Source of the DNA: Branchiostoma floridae
Lineage: Eukaryota > Chordata > Leptocardii > Amphioxiformes > Branchiostomatidae
Assembly: GCF_000003815.2 (NCBI RefSeq)
Contig: NC_049992.1
Location: 11,632,953-11,696,952 of the forward strand
Direction of reading: 5' to 3'
DNA length: 64,000 nucleotides
The notes beneath the pieces are model-generated. The model did no database searches and had not been told where the DNA came from. It worked only from the letters and a program-made list of their open reading frames with translations. Both the position numbers and the translations under genes were made by a program. Below, in pieces: positions 22,528 to 35,024 of this stretch; within the stretch, counting starts at the first letter, position 1, and each line of letters begins with the position of its first letter.

Positions 22528-22785
22528 TCACTGGAAAGTGTATGCAGGGTAAGACGCAGTAATGGGACAGCAGATTTGGTTTAATGATAAACAATTGCGA
22601 ATGCCAAAAGGTCTGTATACTAATGGATCCAGACTTCCTTTTCGTGCATAACAACAGTGCCAGCCAGTGTATCTAGCCCAGAGCAATGGATTACAAATCC
22701 CAGTGTGTCCTTTATACCTTGGTTGTTGTTGACAGTTTTCTAATGCAAGTAAGGTGGTAACACACAAGGCAACCAGAACGAACAT
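22528..22785 (-). CDS. Possible small secreted cysteine-rich peptide
   Basis: A single-exon reading of 85 aa runs from ATG 22785-22783 to TGA 22528. It begins MFVLVALCVTTLLALENC, a good signal-peptide shape (hydrophobic core, then a polar cut region). The predicted mature part has seven cysteines: ENC, GIC, HCC, RNC and ICC. This suggests disulfide bonding outside the cell. The same frame is open upstream of this ATG, so the start is a choice made on the signal peptide. The family is not recognised, and no TATA box or polyadenylation signal stands out nearby. It lies inside an intron of the tentative plus-strand gene. Confidence 0.4.
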   Translation of the reverse strand: MFVLVALCVTTLLALENCQQQPRYKGHTGICNPLLWARYTGWHCCYARKGSLDPLVYRPFGIRNCLSLNQICCPITASYPAYTFQ

Positions 22786-22899
22786 AAGAAGTTGTTGTGT
22801 GAACACCCCAGTATTAAAGGTAGGAAAAATGGTGACTTCTATGTAAGACATCGTCCAGATGGAAAACAAGGCACATTTTGCGAAGGTAGCATCTTTCAC

Positions 22900-25320
22900 A
22901 ATTTGATTTTACTTCAGTAGATGTCTCAAACCTGATTACAACTAATTGTCAAATCAAATGACTATGATATAGTCTAAAGGCAGGTATACCGTATAGGTAA
23001 TTAGTGTAGGTGGTTGAGCCATTCACTCTCTCGTCTGTCTATCATGTATAAATAATACTATGTACTGGTATTATTTATAGCATTGAGTCGTGACTCCTCG
23101 CATTCAATAGATATATTTAGAATGTCCCACCACTATGTATTCTTGTATTGATGTCTTTATTGAAAAAAAAGATTGTATGGACCACTTCATTATGCTCAAT
23201 CTATAAATATGTACAATTCCGTGAACAAATATTTCGTGAATTATTTCATCAGGTTGAAGAGTCACTTGACCACAAGACTCTTAATTCAAAACCCAGACAT
23301 AGAATCACAGCCAATATTTCGTGACTGGCACCTTCTACAGGGTAATACTGACTAGTTCTATTCCATACTGACTGGTTCTATTGCACCTAGGTGTAAACTA
23401 TCTGCATAACCAATATGTTTTTTTAATTGCATCATACAGGTGCATATTTTATAAAACATGTGTGACAGAATGAAACAATAGATAGGGGTTTTACTTTTGT
23501 TTTACCTTTTATACTATTCTCCATACCAGTCAAATTCTGTTTTCATATACAACTTGGGAAACGTGATATGTCACAAGGGAACAGTATACTTTGATTAGGT
23601 CATATGGGGTCATTACAGCAGATAACTTAGGCGTGGTTGCACTGCTGTTGACTGAAATATGACTTTTTATGAGGGTTACGTACTAGTACTTTGGCCCAAG
23701 TAGGTTCAATACTAGTATGGCTAGATACTTAAGGTCTGGGAAAACCCATTTGGGGTGTTCAAAAAATACATGTTGCAGTTAAGTATGGACTCTAAGTTTT
23801 TGTCATAAAGTGTCTTATAGCAAGTCGATAATTTATGCAGATTTTTATGACGTCATGATGACGTCATCAAGTATTATGGGGCCACGCCCATTTTCATAAA
23901 AAATGAACCTACAGGCTGGGGATTGGAGATAAGTCAATGGAATCTCTTGTAATATGTCCATAATAGTGATGGCAAGCCATACAAATTCGTTTTTTATCAG
24001 ATTTCCAAATACTGATTTTTAACGAATTTTTTTGTGTGAATTTTTATTGCCCCCGATGCCCCCAGCCCTGGGGGACTCAAATAGCACCGCATCGTTTCGG
24101 CCGAATTTGAAGCTTTAGTTTCGAGGGTTAACTCCACAAAAATGACTCTTTTTCCCTTGTTTTATGATTAGTTTTACCATGGGTTCGTCGCAAAAATCAT
24201 TTATCTATCGTAGTTGTAACATATTTCCCCTTCAGGGGCCGTAAAAGAGCCAAAATCGCAGGGTTTTGGCCTGCATTCCATAGGCCCCGCTCACTTCCGG
24301 TAAAATGCGAGGTCATTGACCTTTCAGCACGCAGTACTCAACAGAAATGGCGCGATTTGCAAATCCAAGCCGGGGGTGACTCCGCAAAACCTGTCAGCCC
24401 GAAATAAACAACAACACGCGATGACGTCACGGCCATGCCGGCGCAGCGAAGATGGCGGACTCGGTGAGAGGCGAATCCCGCCGAGCGCTTTGTGGCGAAG
24501 TTTGGGCCGGAAAACGGCCGTATACAGGAATATGTCCTACAAAGTATTGTAGGACAAGTCTTTAGGATTATTCTGATGCCTTTTGGAGACACTCTATCCG
24601 TTTTTTCTGGAGATACGGACTTGTTTTTTATGCCGGACCCTCACGTCCCTTTGTTATGCCATGCCGCCACATGATCCGAGAAAAAATTATACACATGTGC
24701 GCCCACGATTTCCACCGTTGTCGGGACGAAAACAGCTAGCTTCTGCGCGGCTTGATTGGGATAGATAGCCCCGAGAAAGGAGATGACCGAATGTGGTATG
24801 GAATAAATAATTCAGCAAATTGTTGAGTAATTTTTCGTCGTAGTCAAGGGTCGGAGCACTAAAGCTTTTGTATGTTTGCCCAGACGGTTACATATTTTAC
24901 GTAAGTTCAACATTGTATCTACAAAATATCGACAATCTGCATGTTGTAATGTTTGTCGGAAGTTATTCTTCAACTACTCGATGTGTAAAGATATTTGCCG
25001 TGTCGTCGGTCCGAAATGTTACGTTACTATGTAATGGACATCCAAGAAAGAAAGCCGTTACAGCAAGGAACTTTTATCTTTGGTTACAGTGAAGATTGAA
25101 AACATTGAATCTATTACAATAAAAATGAACGCTACCGTTACTGGTCTTTTGTCATACTTGTTCACATATCAGTGCAGTCAAGCCGTTGGTTACGTTGCTA
25201 TCCAAGAATGAAGAAATAAAGCCATTGCAGTTGACGCTAGATCGGAGTTTGCACGGGCACTAAATTTATTAAATTTAAGATAAAAATGAATGTTACTGAA
25301 TGAAACTTTTCTTCACACCA
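22900..25320. other. Long non-coding stretch, partly GC-rich
   Basis: No supported exon. The segment 24050-24770 is clearly richer in CpG than its surroundings and contains GATGACGTCACGG and AAGATGGCGGAC, which look like CRE-like and YY1-like promoter elements. It could be a CpG-rich promoter or part of a transposon. I saw no matching transcript start. Confidence 0.35.
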
Positions 25321-25324
25321 GAAC

Positions 25325-25590
25325 AGTTTGTTTTATTGAATGAATGAATATATTTATTTTATATACAAATAATCAGGGAATTCCTCTTCTTTCTTGAGAT
25401 AGCTGTGAAGATCCTCTGTGGGTCTGTCGTCATCCACATAACGTAGCCTGATTGGTCCAGTCGCCTCTTGTTTTCGCGCCATGGGACAGCTGGGCTGCCC
25501 CCAAGGGGCGGAGCAGGCTGTTCTCAATAATGCCCCAGTTTCCAGGGGGGTGAAAAACAACAATTTTCTCTTCAATTTATGGGTCAAATT
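25325..25590 (-). mobile_element. Probable LINE 3' end with (ATTC)n tail
   Basis: Read on the minus strand, an open segment of 77 codons ends at 25354. It is followed by ATATAAAATAAATATATTC and ATTCATTCAATAAAAC. The tail resembles that of the LINE at 15.9 kb. The coding part shows no clear polymerase motif, so the class is uncertain. Confidence 0.35.
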
Positions 25591-25952
25591 GTGTCATTGG
25601 GGTGAAAAACACCAAAGATAATCAAAATAGACCTAAAGAAACACCACTTCTGATGGAATAAAATTATTTTCAAGATATGCCACAGGATGGGTTTACTCCA
25701 ACCTTAAGTGTTGTGGAGGCTCCAAGTTCCAGAAAAAGTGAGCACCTTTCATCTGGGTTCATGGTTTTCTGTTTCAGTGTTTATGTAAATCTGATGTTAA
25801 ACTTCCAAGTCAAACCTTAGGAAATAATCTGAAAGTTAGAAATATTGTTTGGTATTTCTAACATCATGATATCACTCTGTCATTGTACCCAATTTCACGT
25901 AGAAATTGGTTTAAAACATGTTATCATGCTACCTTCATTTTTTTTTCTTTTA

Positions 25953-27300
25953 GGCCACACCAATTTATTTAGTTGGTTCTCGGAATCGCCGCTTCTATTT
26001 TTCCCAATTTCAAAAAAAAAAAAAAAATCGGATCAGATCCACCACTCCGTTCAGTTGCCTGTTGCTGACAAACTATCGGGTTCAGAACATCTGGAAGTAC
26101 CAGTAGATTTATTTTTTCTCCCCCCAAATCCTTTGTTACCAATTTATTCATTTCTAGTTTGTTGCAAAACATAATTAGGAACACATAAATCACCGTCCAA
26201 GCTCAACTCTCAAGAAGCTCATTGAGGAAGAAACAGGTCTGGAGGGGAAAGGTCTTCTTACGGCGATGAAGGACAGGCAATTCTGGAAGGCCAACTTCGT
26301 TTGCATCACCTCTCAAGAGGATGACAAATGATGATGATGATGAAATCATCGTAAATATGAGATACACATGGACAAGTAACGTAGCAGAAGTTCATATTAA
26401 ATCATGGCTCAGGAGCATGTGCTCAAACACACAGTAAATTTTCAACTGAAACACAGAAATCGGCACCCAAATAAACAACTCAATAAATAAGTAATACTTT
26501 TCACTCTTGTACCTCCATAGTCAACATGTCTGGTATGCCTGAAAGGTAGAAATTCGTCTGAAAGCCGTCCGAAAATGGAGTAAACAAACCGAGCGGCAGC
26601 CATTTTGTGAAATGTGCAGCAGCGCCCCCTATCTTACTATCAGACTTCACAGCTCTTGACTTGTACTGTAATGCAGTGAAGGGTCACTGGTTTTTTTCAA
26701 TGAGGTTTTTATCAAGTTGCATCCAATTTTTTGCTAACAAACAATTGTACATGTAACAAAAAAAGGGAGAATTAATATATGGTTTATAGTTTATAGTACT
26801 TTTGGTTGTGCATTTATTTTTTGGGGAGTGCAAGTGTATTTATGATTTTTTTCATCTGCACCAGTTCACCATGAAATGTATTTAGAGCCTTGGATGTATG
26901 GATTTCAACCAACATGGAGGGCAAATAATTCCAGCAATGTTTTTATTTTTATTTCTAGAGACAAACTTATATGAAATTTGTTGTTGTTGTAGTTAAAATA
27001 GAAATTCTACTGAATTAAATACAAAATAAGCTTAATTTCTGTAAAAAATACTAACATTATACTGGTCTGTTTAAGATGTTTTGTGTTTACCACGTGATAA
27101 GATAAAAATTAGATAGTTAACTAGAACGAAATATATTATATCATATTATAACAGATAAACTATTTTTAGCACACGTATACCATGGGGTCTGGGCCTGACC
27201 CCCAACTTGCAAGTTTTTTTTTTTTTTTTTTTTTTTCGCCCTGTCGCTTCAATTTTTTTCTGAAAAAATCCGAGAACCAACAAATTAAATTGGTATGGCC
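25953..27300. mobile_element. Possible inverted-repeat element with GGCCAYACCAATTT ends
   Basis: The left end GGCCACACCAATTTATTT is followed by AGTTGGTTCTCGG. The right end, read on the minus strand, is GGCCATACCAATTTAATTTG followed by TTGGTTCTCGG. These are long, similar inverted ends 1.35 kb apart. Homopolymer runs (A near 26010-26027, T at 27214-27236) lie just inside both ends. A LINE fragment is nested inside. The target duplication is not resolved. Two separate copies of one repeat in opposite orientation is the other reading. Confidence 0.55.
26185..26345 (+). mobile_element. LINE C-terminal fragment with (GAT)n tail
   Basis: The frame reads RPSSTLKKLIEEETGLEGKG, then LLTAMKDRQFWKANFVCITS, then QEDDK and a stop. 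It is directly followed by (GAT)n. This is the pattern of a LINE 3' terminus with a trinucleotide tail. Nothing of the polymerase core remains. Confidence 0.5.
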
Positions 27301-27309
27301 TTAGTTTGT

Positions 27310-29120
27310 TAAAACTTTGAGTAAAAGAATTCTCAAATTTTCCAGCTTAGAAAGAAAAAATCTGAGATGAAGCATGCAAGAGTAGGCAAGATTTGTTATA
27401 AGACACCTGTTGTGATATGTTAAAGTGTTCTTGGCTATTTGTTCTGGGACTTAACAGCTCTTTAAGGTGCAGTAAGCATGAAAAGGTGATGGCTTGTTGT
27501 AAGGTGCTAGTGCATTGAAAGGGTTATCCCCTTACTTAAGAAGGAAAATGTATCCTTGTAACGGTTAACCGGTTGGCCACACCTGAGGGAAAATGCACAC
27601 AGTTTCTCTATGGGTGGTTTACAGTGAAAGGTCCTTGTTTGCACAGGTAAGACTTGTTGTCAGTGGAGGTAGCCAGGTAGAAAGGCTACTTATGTATCGG
27701 CAGCATCATGAACACCCTTTTCTCAGAATCTTGTTCTTCTTGATATGATGAACAGTTCAGTCATATAACTTGATAACATTTTCATCAGAGAGTTGAGCCA
27801 GATCTTCCATGAAGCCCCAACTGTCAAATGGTTTGACTAAGGCAGTAAGGGATAGAGGAGATGGGATTCATCAGAATTTACGTTCTGTACCTGTATTATA
27901 AAATAACTTCAGTGTATCACTATGGGAGTGAGTAGATGTGTCTGAGTGTTGGTTTGGGTGTGGAAATTGATTATGCATCCTGGACATGAGTGTTTACATT
28001 TACCTTTTCTCTGACTCTATGGGGTAAACAATTTCATGTACAAGCACATTCTTCATTTGTTTTGAGGTTAAAACATTTACGATTTGTCTCAGGTCTGTTA
28101 GTGTTATGTTTATGTTAGCAGGCGTTGTTTGTCATATATCTGTCCACTTGATAATCAGGTTGGCTCAAATTACGTCTTACCCATGTTCACACCTGAAACA
28201 GTGTCAGTCATGCGTGCCTTACCCACATAACCCCAAACACAAGCCAGGTAGAACAACAGGTACGCAGAGGTGTTGTTGTCTTCTGACCTTTCTCCTTTGG
28301 CAGGTAGATTGATTGCCTTTATGTGTTAGCTATGTAAGTACAGCAGTATGGATTAGATGTTGACCCCCAAGTCCTAAAGTGCTTGTTGTTTAGTATGTTG
28401 TGATTAAGGTAGTCTGTGTCGGGGGCTAAATTGGCCCCTCCCCACAGATATTGCTCTTTTTATTGTGACGTTGTCAACTTATGTACAGGCTATGTGAAAC
28501 TGCACTACAGAACTAAGTTATGATAGCACATTGTATTGGTATGAGAAAAAGGCCGTTAAGTTACTTAGGTTACTGGGAATTAAGATATGATAGTATTAGC
28601 ATCAAGATAAAAGTAGAATCAATTTGTAGTACCATCCAACTGTTGGCATTGGATGGGCTTTTGGGAAACTTCAAAGAAACGTTGCGGTGTGTGTGTGGGA
28701 CATGATTTTCCAAATTTATTCTAGGGTAAACATAACATATGCTAGTAAGAGCAAATGGGAAGTACAGTGTGTGACCGTGAGCCAATCCTTGAATAGAAGT
28801 GTAGTATGTATTAGAAGCAGTTAAATACTGTTAATAGATCCTGCAGTGCAGTGCCCATTATAACTGCTAGGTGTTGCTGCTGTCCTATCTTGCATTTTTA
28901 TATGCCTGTCACACTTGCATATAATCTTGATATGTATGGTATCATTTCAGCTAAGCTATGAAACTCATAAATCTTTGAAGACTTATAACACTTGCCATAT
29001 GCGTTGAATATTGCAAGTCAATATTTGTCATGGATGTACCGTTACTTGTAAATTGTTCTCTTATTTGTTCTTATGTAACAAGCGGTGGATATCATAACTT
29101 TCCTGTTTATGTTATGTTTT
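27310..29120. other. Intron-like stretch with one short MITE relic
   Basis: No exon is supported. At 28410-28446 TAGTCTGTGT and GGGCTAAATTGGCCCCTCCC resemble an internally deleted copy of the TAGYCTG MITE family. Confidence 0.4.
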
Positions 29121-29123
29121 CAG

Positions 29124-29182
29124 ACGGATCCATGCTGTTGTGTCAAAACCCCAGCTGTTCACACAGAAGACGAGCCAGCAAG
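29124..29182 (+). CDS. Tentative gene: internal exon with CxxxxC-H-RRRAS motif
   Basis: Fifty-nine bases between TTATGTTTTCAG and a GTAACA donor, phase 1 in and phase 0 out. It reads DGSMLLCQNPSCSHRRRASK once the split codon is completed. It joins to 34969 in phase 0. RRRAS resembles a basophilic kinase site; function unknown. Confidence 0.35.
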
Positions 29183-29229
29183 GTAACATTTCGCAAATTT
29201 TCAGTCCTATAGCATTTACAAATTAGATA

Positions 29230-29420
29230 TCTGGAAGTTCCGCTGCAACAAATAAAGCCGCCAGGGGCTCATAATCTAATATTGTTCCTTCCTTCTGCCA
29301 ACCTCTAACAACAAAATGAATATCATAGATATCCATCCACGACTTCTTGAGTTATGCTTTACGCAGAAAAAACAGCCAGCACCCCAAAACATGATCTTCT
29401 TGGGGAAGGTAAATATTATT
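29230..29420. repeat. Copy of the TTGAGTTAT repeat family
   Basis: Contains AATATCATAGATATCCATCC, CGACTTCTTGAGTTATGC, an ACGCAGAAAAAAC stretch and ATCTTCTTGGGGAAGGT. These match the order of blocks in the repeat at 13.1-14.25 kb. Confidence 0.5.
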
Positions 29421-30249
29421 GCGGTAAGAATTCACAGGAGAATTTCTGAATATTCCTCTAATGAATGCAAGAGTATGAACCACTCATGGTAGAATAAATC
29501 ATGAAGCATTGTAGTATATGTATATACAAATGTAGGCTGTATGAGGAACTTTTGCTGTCTCATCAGCTGAAAGTCTCCACAAGTGTAAAAACTACCATGA
29601 CCCAATCAATCACCTCAACTTACCTCACTCACCTTAACTCACCTCCACTCTGCGCAACCACTTTGGCGCCTACCTACATGTCCTTAGCTATTATTGACCA
29701 TTTTTGTTGCAAGTCAAAGGCAAGGCCCATTCCTTACACTGCTTAACTCCCAAAAATGTGCACTGAGTGCTCTTACATCTAATGAGTAGGAACAAATATT
29801 AATGATGTTCATATCATAGTTGCATGTATGAGTGAGCAGGTGGCTGATCTACCCTATTTGTACTGACCTTTGATGCCACTATGGCCTATGTAAGCTGATT
29901 AGTACAGGTGTATCTGAGCTGTTACTGAACAAGAATTGGGGTTGTTTTGCCTACTTGATAACTCAAGCTTTAACATTAAGTCATGTAGAGTGAATGGTTG
30001 CCATATATAAAGGTAGACTATCGCTGTCTATTGAAATTAGCAGCACTTTTCAGAGCTACTTACAATGCTGGACTGCGCCTGTGTTTTGTCCCCATTTTAT
30101 CAGTGTTGCATTTAGAATATAGGATATAGCAGTAAGATTGTACCATCCCTGACAAGTGTGATGGAGGACATTTGAACCTACACGCACGGAAGGAATATGG
30201 ATTTCTTAGTCAGATTTTTACACATTTAAACTAAGAGAAATGCAAAGAA

Positions 30250-30345
30250 AATGTTTGATTTGATTTGATTTATTGGAATTGCAACAATTCAATACTTGTG
30301 GATCACAGGCAGCAGTAGGCTGGTTTCTTCTTTGTAGGTTTCTTC
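30250..30345 (-). mobile_element. LINE or SINE 3' end with (AAATC)n tail
   Basis: On the minus strand it reads CAGCCTACTGCTGCCTGTGA, then CACAAGTATTGAATTGTTGC, AATTCCAATAAATC and an AAATC repeat. An AATAAA near a pentamer tail is usual for a retroelement 3' end. No coding part remains. Confidence 0.45.
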
Positions 30346-32400
30346 TTTGTTATAGACTTGATTTATGAAGGCAACACGTCATTATGAACATTCATGTAAA
30401 TAAGGCAGGGCTTCCATATTCATGTCAGCGGTCTCATGTGTGCCAGTAATGGCCTAATCATTAGATTATTATTGTGAACATATTGTAAAGCCTCTCTCAA
30501 AAGGGTGACTGGCACCACTGGGCTGCAATGAATTCAGTTTGAGCTTAAGTGTGGGGTAATATATATGCAAATATCTTATCTGAATGTGAGTACAAACAGT
30601 GGCTGTTATATCTGGGTCATTCGATTACTGGTAGACAAAAACATACTCAGATCAGCTTAAGTAAGTTGTATTTAAGGTCTACTTGAAGAACAGATTACTA
30701 ATCAACATGTATATCAATGCTTTGTTGACTGTCTGGTTTTTGCCTACCAGTGAGTCACCATGACTTTGTTGTATTATAAATGTAACTTTACTTTCAAACC
30801 CCTTGCATAGGCTGTAGCTTACTTATTTAATAAGTTTGTAAGTTCCATTTCCTTGCCACAGGTAACATGACTGATGAGTTATATTATGCATATGGTAACA
30901 GATTTGAAAAGATTGGTGCAAGCAGACTCTTGAGCATTATAAAGCCATGCCGATGATTGCTGTATTTTTTAAAATCAAGATCTGAAAAATGGAAGACGCC
31001 AATCTGGGAACCAAGTCATCAGTTTGATTTGGCCTTAAGTATGAAGTACTGACGTCACTGCAGTAATTTGCCGAGCAATTATGATGAGAGTTGTTCTCGC
31101 CTGCAGCCAATGCTTCCTCGAGTCTGTTCAGTAATCTCTAAATCATAATGATGCTATTGTGTTATGTTCAAGCAGATAAAGATGTATTATCATCTCATCA
31201 TCATCATCTCATACTTCCCCAGAAATACAGTTTTAATTGCACACTTTCATTTGAGTGTCAACCTTACACACAAGTGAGACATCTATCGTTGGTATACAAT
31301 TGAAAGCAGTGTTGTTTCCTGTGTAGCCTTCAGCTATAAAACAACACTCAAAGCATCGTAAATCAAAGCGATGCAAACAGGTGTCAGAACTCAATGCATA
31401 CAGGACAGTAGCTAGCCTCTGGCACACGTGCCAACCATGTGGGACACCTGAAAGTGGGTTACCTGGATATTTTGACACCCCTTTATCGTTAGTTTCATCA
31501 CATTGGACAGGTCACTCACCTGTGCTTGTGGCATCCTTGAAGGGTTTAGCATAAAGGTCACAAGCACTTTGATTTGTATCTGCTATGCCATGATTTTGGC
31601 CCCTTCACTGTGTTTCAACCAGCATAGGTGGCTTTTCTGTTTTGAAAGTTGAAACAATGATAAAAGATGTTGGCTTTATTTTAGTAAATTTGGCCTGCAA
31701 TAGACAGGTAATAGTATTTCTGAGGGTCATGAAATAAAGAAAATTGAGGGGGAGGATGCCCTCAGCTCCACTGCAATGCTTGTGCTGTGCCACTTGCCAT
31801 GTGGCTTTGCTGAGCTTAGAGTAAGAAAACTAACTTTAAAGATCCCCCCTACACTGTGAAGAAATCCTGTTGGAAATCCTGCCTTGATATCTGTCTTGAT
31901 GGATCTTATAAAACTTGAAGGCTTATGTAAGATTGGAGGAGGATATGACCTTAATTGAAAATGTTAAAGGCGTAATTCCTTTCATCTGGATATGTTTCAT
32001 AATTCTATACTTATTTCTATCCATTGACCCAGAACCATGATTACATAAGAAACTTCTATTTATCACTTAAGCTTAGTTAAAGTAAAGGCCTTCAATCTGA
32101 TTTCAATATCAATACAATGTATTATATAAAGCTGATTGACAAACAAGCATATCCAGTCTGAAGTTGACTATGCAATAATTTTTTTAGACAAAATTAAGAA
32201 ATGATAGTTATTTGATGGCTACCCTACAATTATTCTGGTCATGCCAGACATGTCAGTCTTTGATGTCTGCAATCAGAGCAGAAAGACAGTCACATGGACC
32301 ATCATGCGCCATCCCACCTTAAACTAGTTTCAGACCCGCCTCCTCGTTACAGCGGCCGTGTCACTTGCAGAGTCAGTAAGGAGCTGGCTGAGATCTTGTG
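30346..32400. other. Intron-like stretch without supported features
   Basis: AT-rich; only short ATC microsatellite runs near 31195-31210. A cysteine-rich minus-strand open frame at 31233-31478 lacks a signal peptide or splice support and is not called. Confidence 0.4.
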
Positions 32401-32424
32401 TGGCTTTGCATAGGCTTGACATCA

Positions 32425-32592
32425 ATGCCTCCCACGCTAATGCGAATTCTCTTGACAAGTACCCCGGCGCGGGTGAGCCGCGGGGATGTAAGCATGCGCC
32501 CACAGAGCTGCGTGGAGATGAAGCTGAATATGATCATGGAGGAACAGGGCGATGATAACGTCTTTCTGGAGGAGACTCTGCCTTCTCCGCAG
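32425..32592 (+). CDS. Tentative gene: alternative first coding exon 2
   Basis: The open segment starts after an in-frame TGA at 32389. ATGs lie at 32425, 32440, 32494 and 32518. It ends in CCG CAG and a strong GTAAGT donor, in phase 0. The text is acidic near the end (MIMEEQGDDNVFLEETLPSP). The local sequence is GC- and CpG-rich (CCCCGGCGCGG), like a promoter. It joins in phase to 34969-35024. The true start among the ATGs is open; MPPTLMRILL gives the longest form (56 aa). Confidence 0.4.
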
Positions 32593-34968
32593 GTAAGTTG
32601 GGGAACGAACTGTAGCATGCAACAAGTCCAGCAATATGGCAAAACAGTCTTGCTGTGTGGAGTCGTTAAAAGTTTCTATAACAACTGGAGCTTCTGCAGT
32701 ATTAGAAAGATAATGCTGGATTATGTACACTGTGTAACAGCTTTCCCTGTACTCAGCCTTGTGAGTCTGAATGGATGAAAGACTGAAGCTTAAGTACTGT
32801 TTCTTCACCATGATTAGCTGTTGGAGCTGTTGACCAGCCTGAGGCTAAGCATGTACTGCCCTTTGGAAGTAATGTTTTGCTTTAATCCCCTCCATATGGA
32901 AAGTAAATGTGGAAAAAGAGCAACTTTCTGGGTAAAGAACCACATTACAACCGTGCTTATGCCCCAAAAATATTATTTTCTTCCATTTTGGCTGATTTTA
33001 TATGGCATCTATATCTAAATAGCCAGCATAACCACCTTTCGACGTAACACACCAGCTTGATATGGACTACCGGTAGTGATAAAATAGTCTGAGATGAGAT
33101 AATGTAAAGTGGAAGGTGTGTTATACAAGGATTGTCACCCGCAGAACACAGATGAGGCTTCTGATTCTGAATGGATTTTGACGTTTATCTAATGCTTATC
33201 CATTTCTAGTCATACCAATTATGACGTATGAGCCCTGTAGATTGTGATTCTTCACTAACCTCTTGAGCAATATTTGCCAATCTGACAAGTGCAATACTGT
33301 TACACCATACGTGTATGTGGATTTTAAATCCTTAAGTTATGTGGTAAAGGATTGGTCTTTTGGTAAGATCTTGACAGATGGTCGTTTAGTCCCTATCAGT
33401 ACATGCCATCTTTATAATTCAGATTTGTTTGTAAGAAACGTTTAGATGAAAAATGCAAGTATCTAATTTGTATACAGAAAATTCTGTCTGTGCCATTCTG
33501 TTGCTGTCAATGCCTTGATTTCCACGCTATTCACTAAAGATGGCGGGTATTCAGTTGTATGTGATCTAAAATTATCTTCCCTGTCAAATTAACATGACAA
33601 TATAACTTAGAAGGTAGAAAAATAACATCATGAAATGCATTCATGCAATACATACATTATTTTATATAAATGGTCTGTTTTGCCAACAAAAAATGAATTC
33701 CCAGTAATGTTTTGACATATATAAATGCTTTTTCATTCACAGTAAAAATGTCTGTTTTACAAGCAAAAAATGGATACAAACAGTTTTTTTGTTGCCACAC
33801 CTTGTCTTGTTGCCACGATATACTGATGTTCGTTAACTTAAACTTCTGCAATTCTGTTTGTGTTTGTAAAGATATTTCTGAAATGGGACTTGTGTGGGTA
33901 CATGTGTATATTGGAACGACTGAAAATTTATTTTATTCACAGTCCTGTCATTGAAATTATAAATTATTCTGGTTTATGTACATGGATGAATTAGATTAGT
34001 AAGAAAACAGTAAAAGAAAAATATGGTACAGTACTTTTGACTCTTTAAGATTTCCTTTTTGAGTTTGCAATGAGGTAAAACTAAAAGACCTAATAATCAA
34101 GTACCAGCTAATGACAACAAATTGCGTCAATAGTGAACACGCTTGAAAAGCTCTGAAGAGAGGGAACTTAATAGCAATCTAAAGTGAACTTTGATCACCT
34201 CTATAAGCTAATCAGGAAAAACACTCTCCATTTCTTCGTTTGCTGCTTGCTACGACATGTGTGTCAGACTTCAAAGATTTCAAGATGTGGAACAGGGCTG
34301 GTGATATTTGCACATGCTGTAATGACGCAAGAAAAGGACGTCATACCAGAGAGTCAACAGTGTTTTCTTTCATACCTACTTGTTTTATTTCCTGAAGAGG
34401 TTTGACAGCTTGCTTGAAAAATATGTGAATCATAGGTTATGAAAGGAACTTTTGCGTGATGGCTGATGGGAGTTTGTAATGTGAATAAAAAATTTCACAA
34501 TTCACAAAGCATAAATTCTCCATTCACCATTCAGTGTGATTGATATAATAAAAAATTGTAGCTGATTCATTCCTGCTTTATGGAGATGCGAGTACAGGTA
34601 AACAGCTAAGGAATGAACGAGTGGATGAAACCTGTATTTGAGAACCTGCTACATAAAAGAACTCATTTTGTATTCTAAAATCTTTCATCACTGCACCTTT
34701 TTGCTGTGGTATAACTGCACAACACAGACTAATTGCTGCCTTCTTTGTGTTCTACCCTAAGAGTAAATAAAGGTTGACCATTTACATGTACATGTAAGTC
34801 CTTAAGCATACATGTGATTAACACAACAACCTCTTGTAACTCTACCTCAGAACAACCTTGCCGTAAACAGTATAACCTCTAATTACCCCCGACCCTGTGG
34901 CCGAACCACCGACCTCACATGTCAGGCACGTTTGTTTTTCTGGTCTTCCGTTCTGTGCACACCTGCAG

Positions 34969-35024
34969 GTTATTAGCCTCCTTATCAGAGCTTCTGGACA
35001 ATCAGTCCTTGCACACCTTGACAG
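34969..35024 (+). CDS. Tentative gene: internal exon
   Basis: Fifty-six bases between TGCACACCTGCAG and a GTAAGG donor, phase 0 in and phase 2 out. It reads VISLLIRASGQSVLAHLD plus the first two bases of an Arg or Ser codon. The phase matches the next exon at 38364, where the codon completes as AGA. Confidence 0.4.

Noticed and set aside
31233..31478. Cysteine-rich minus-strand open frame
   Set aside because: No signal peptide, no splice support and no recognised pattern; kept only as a note.
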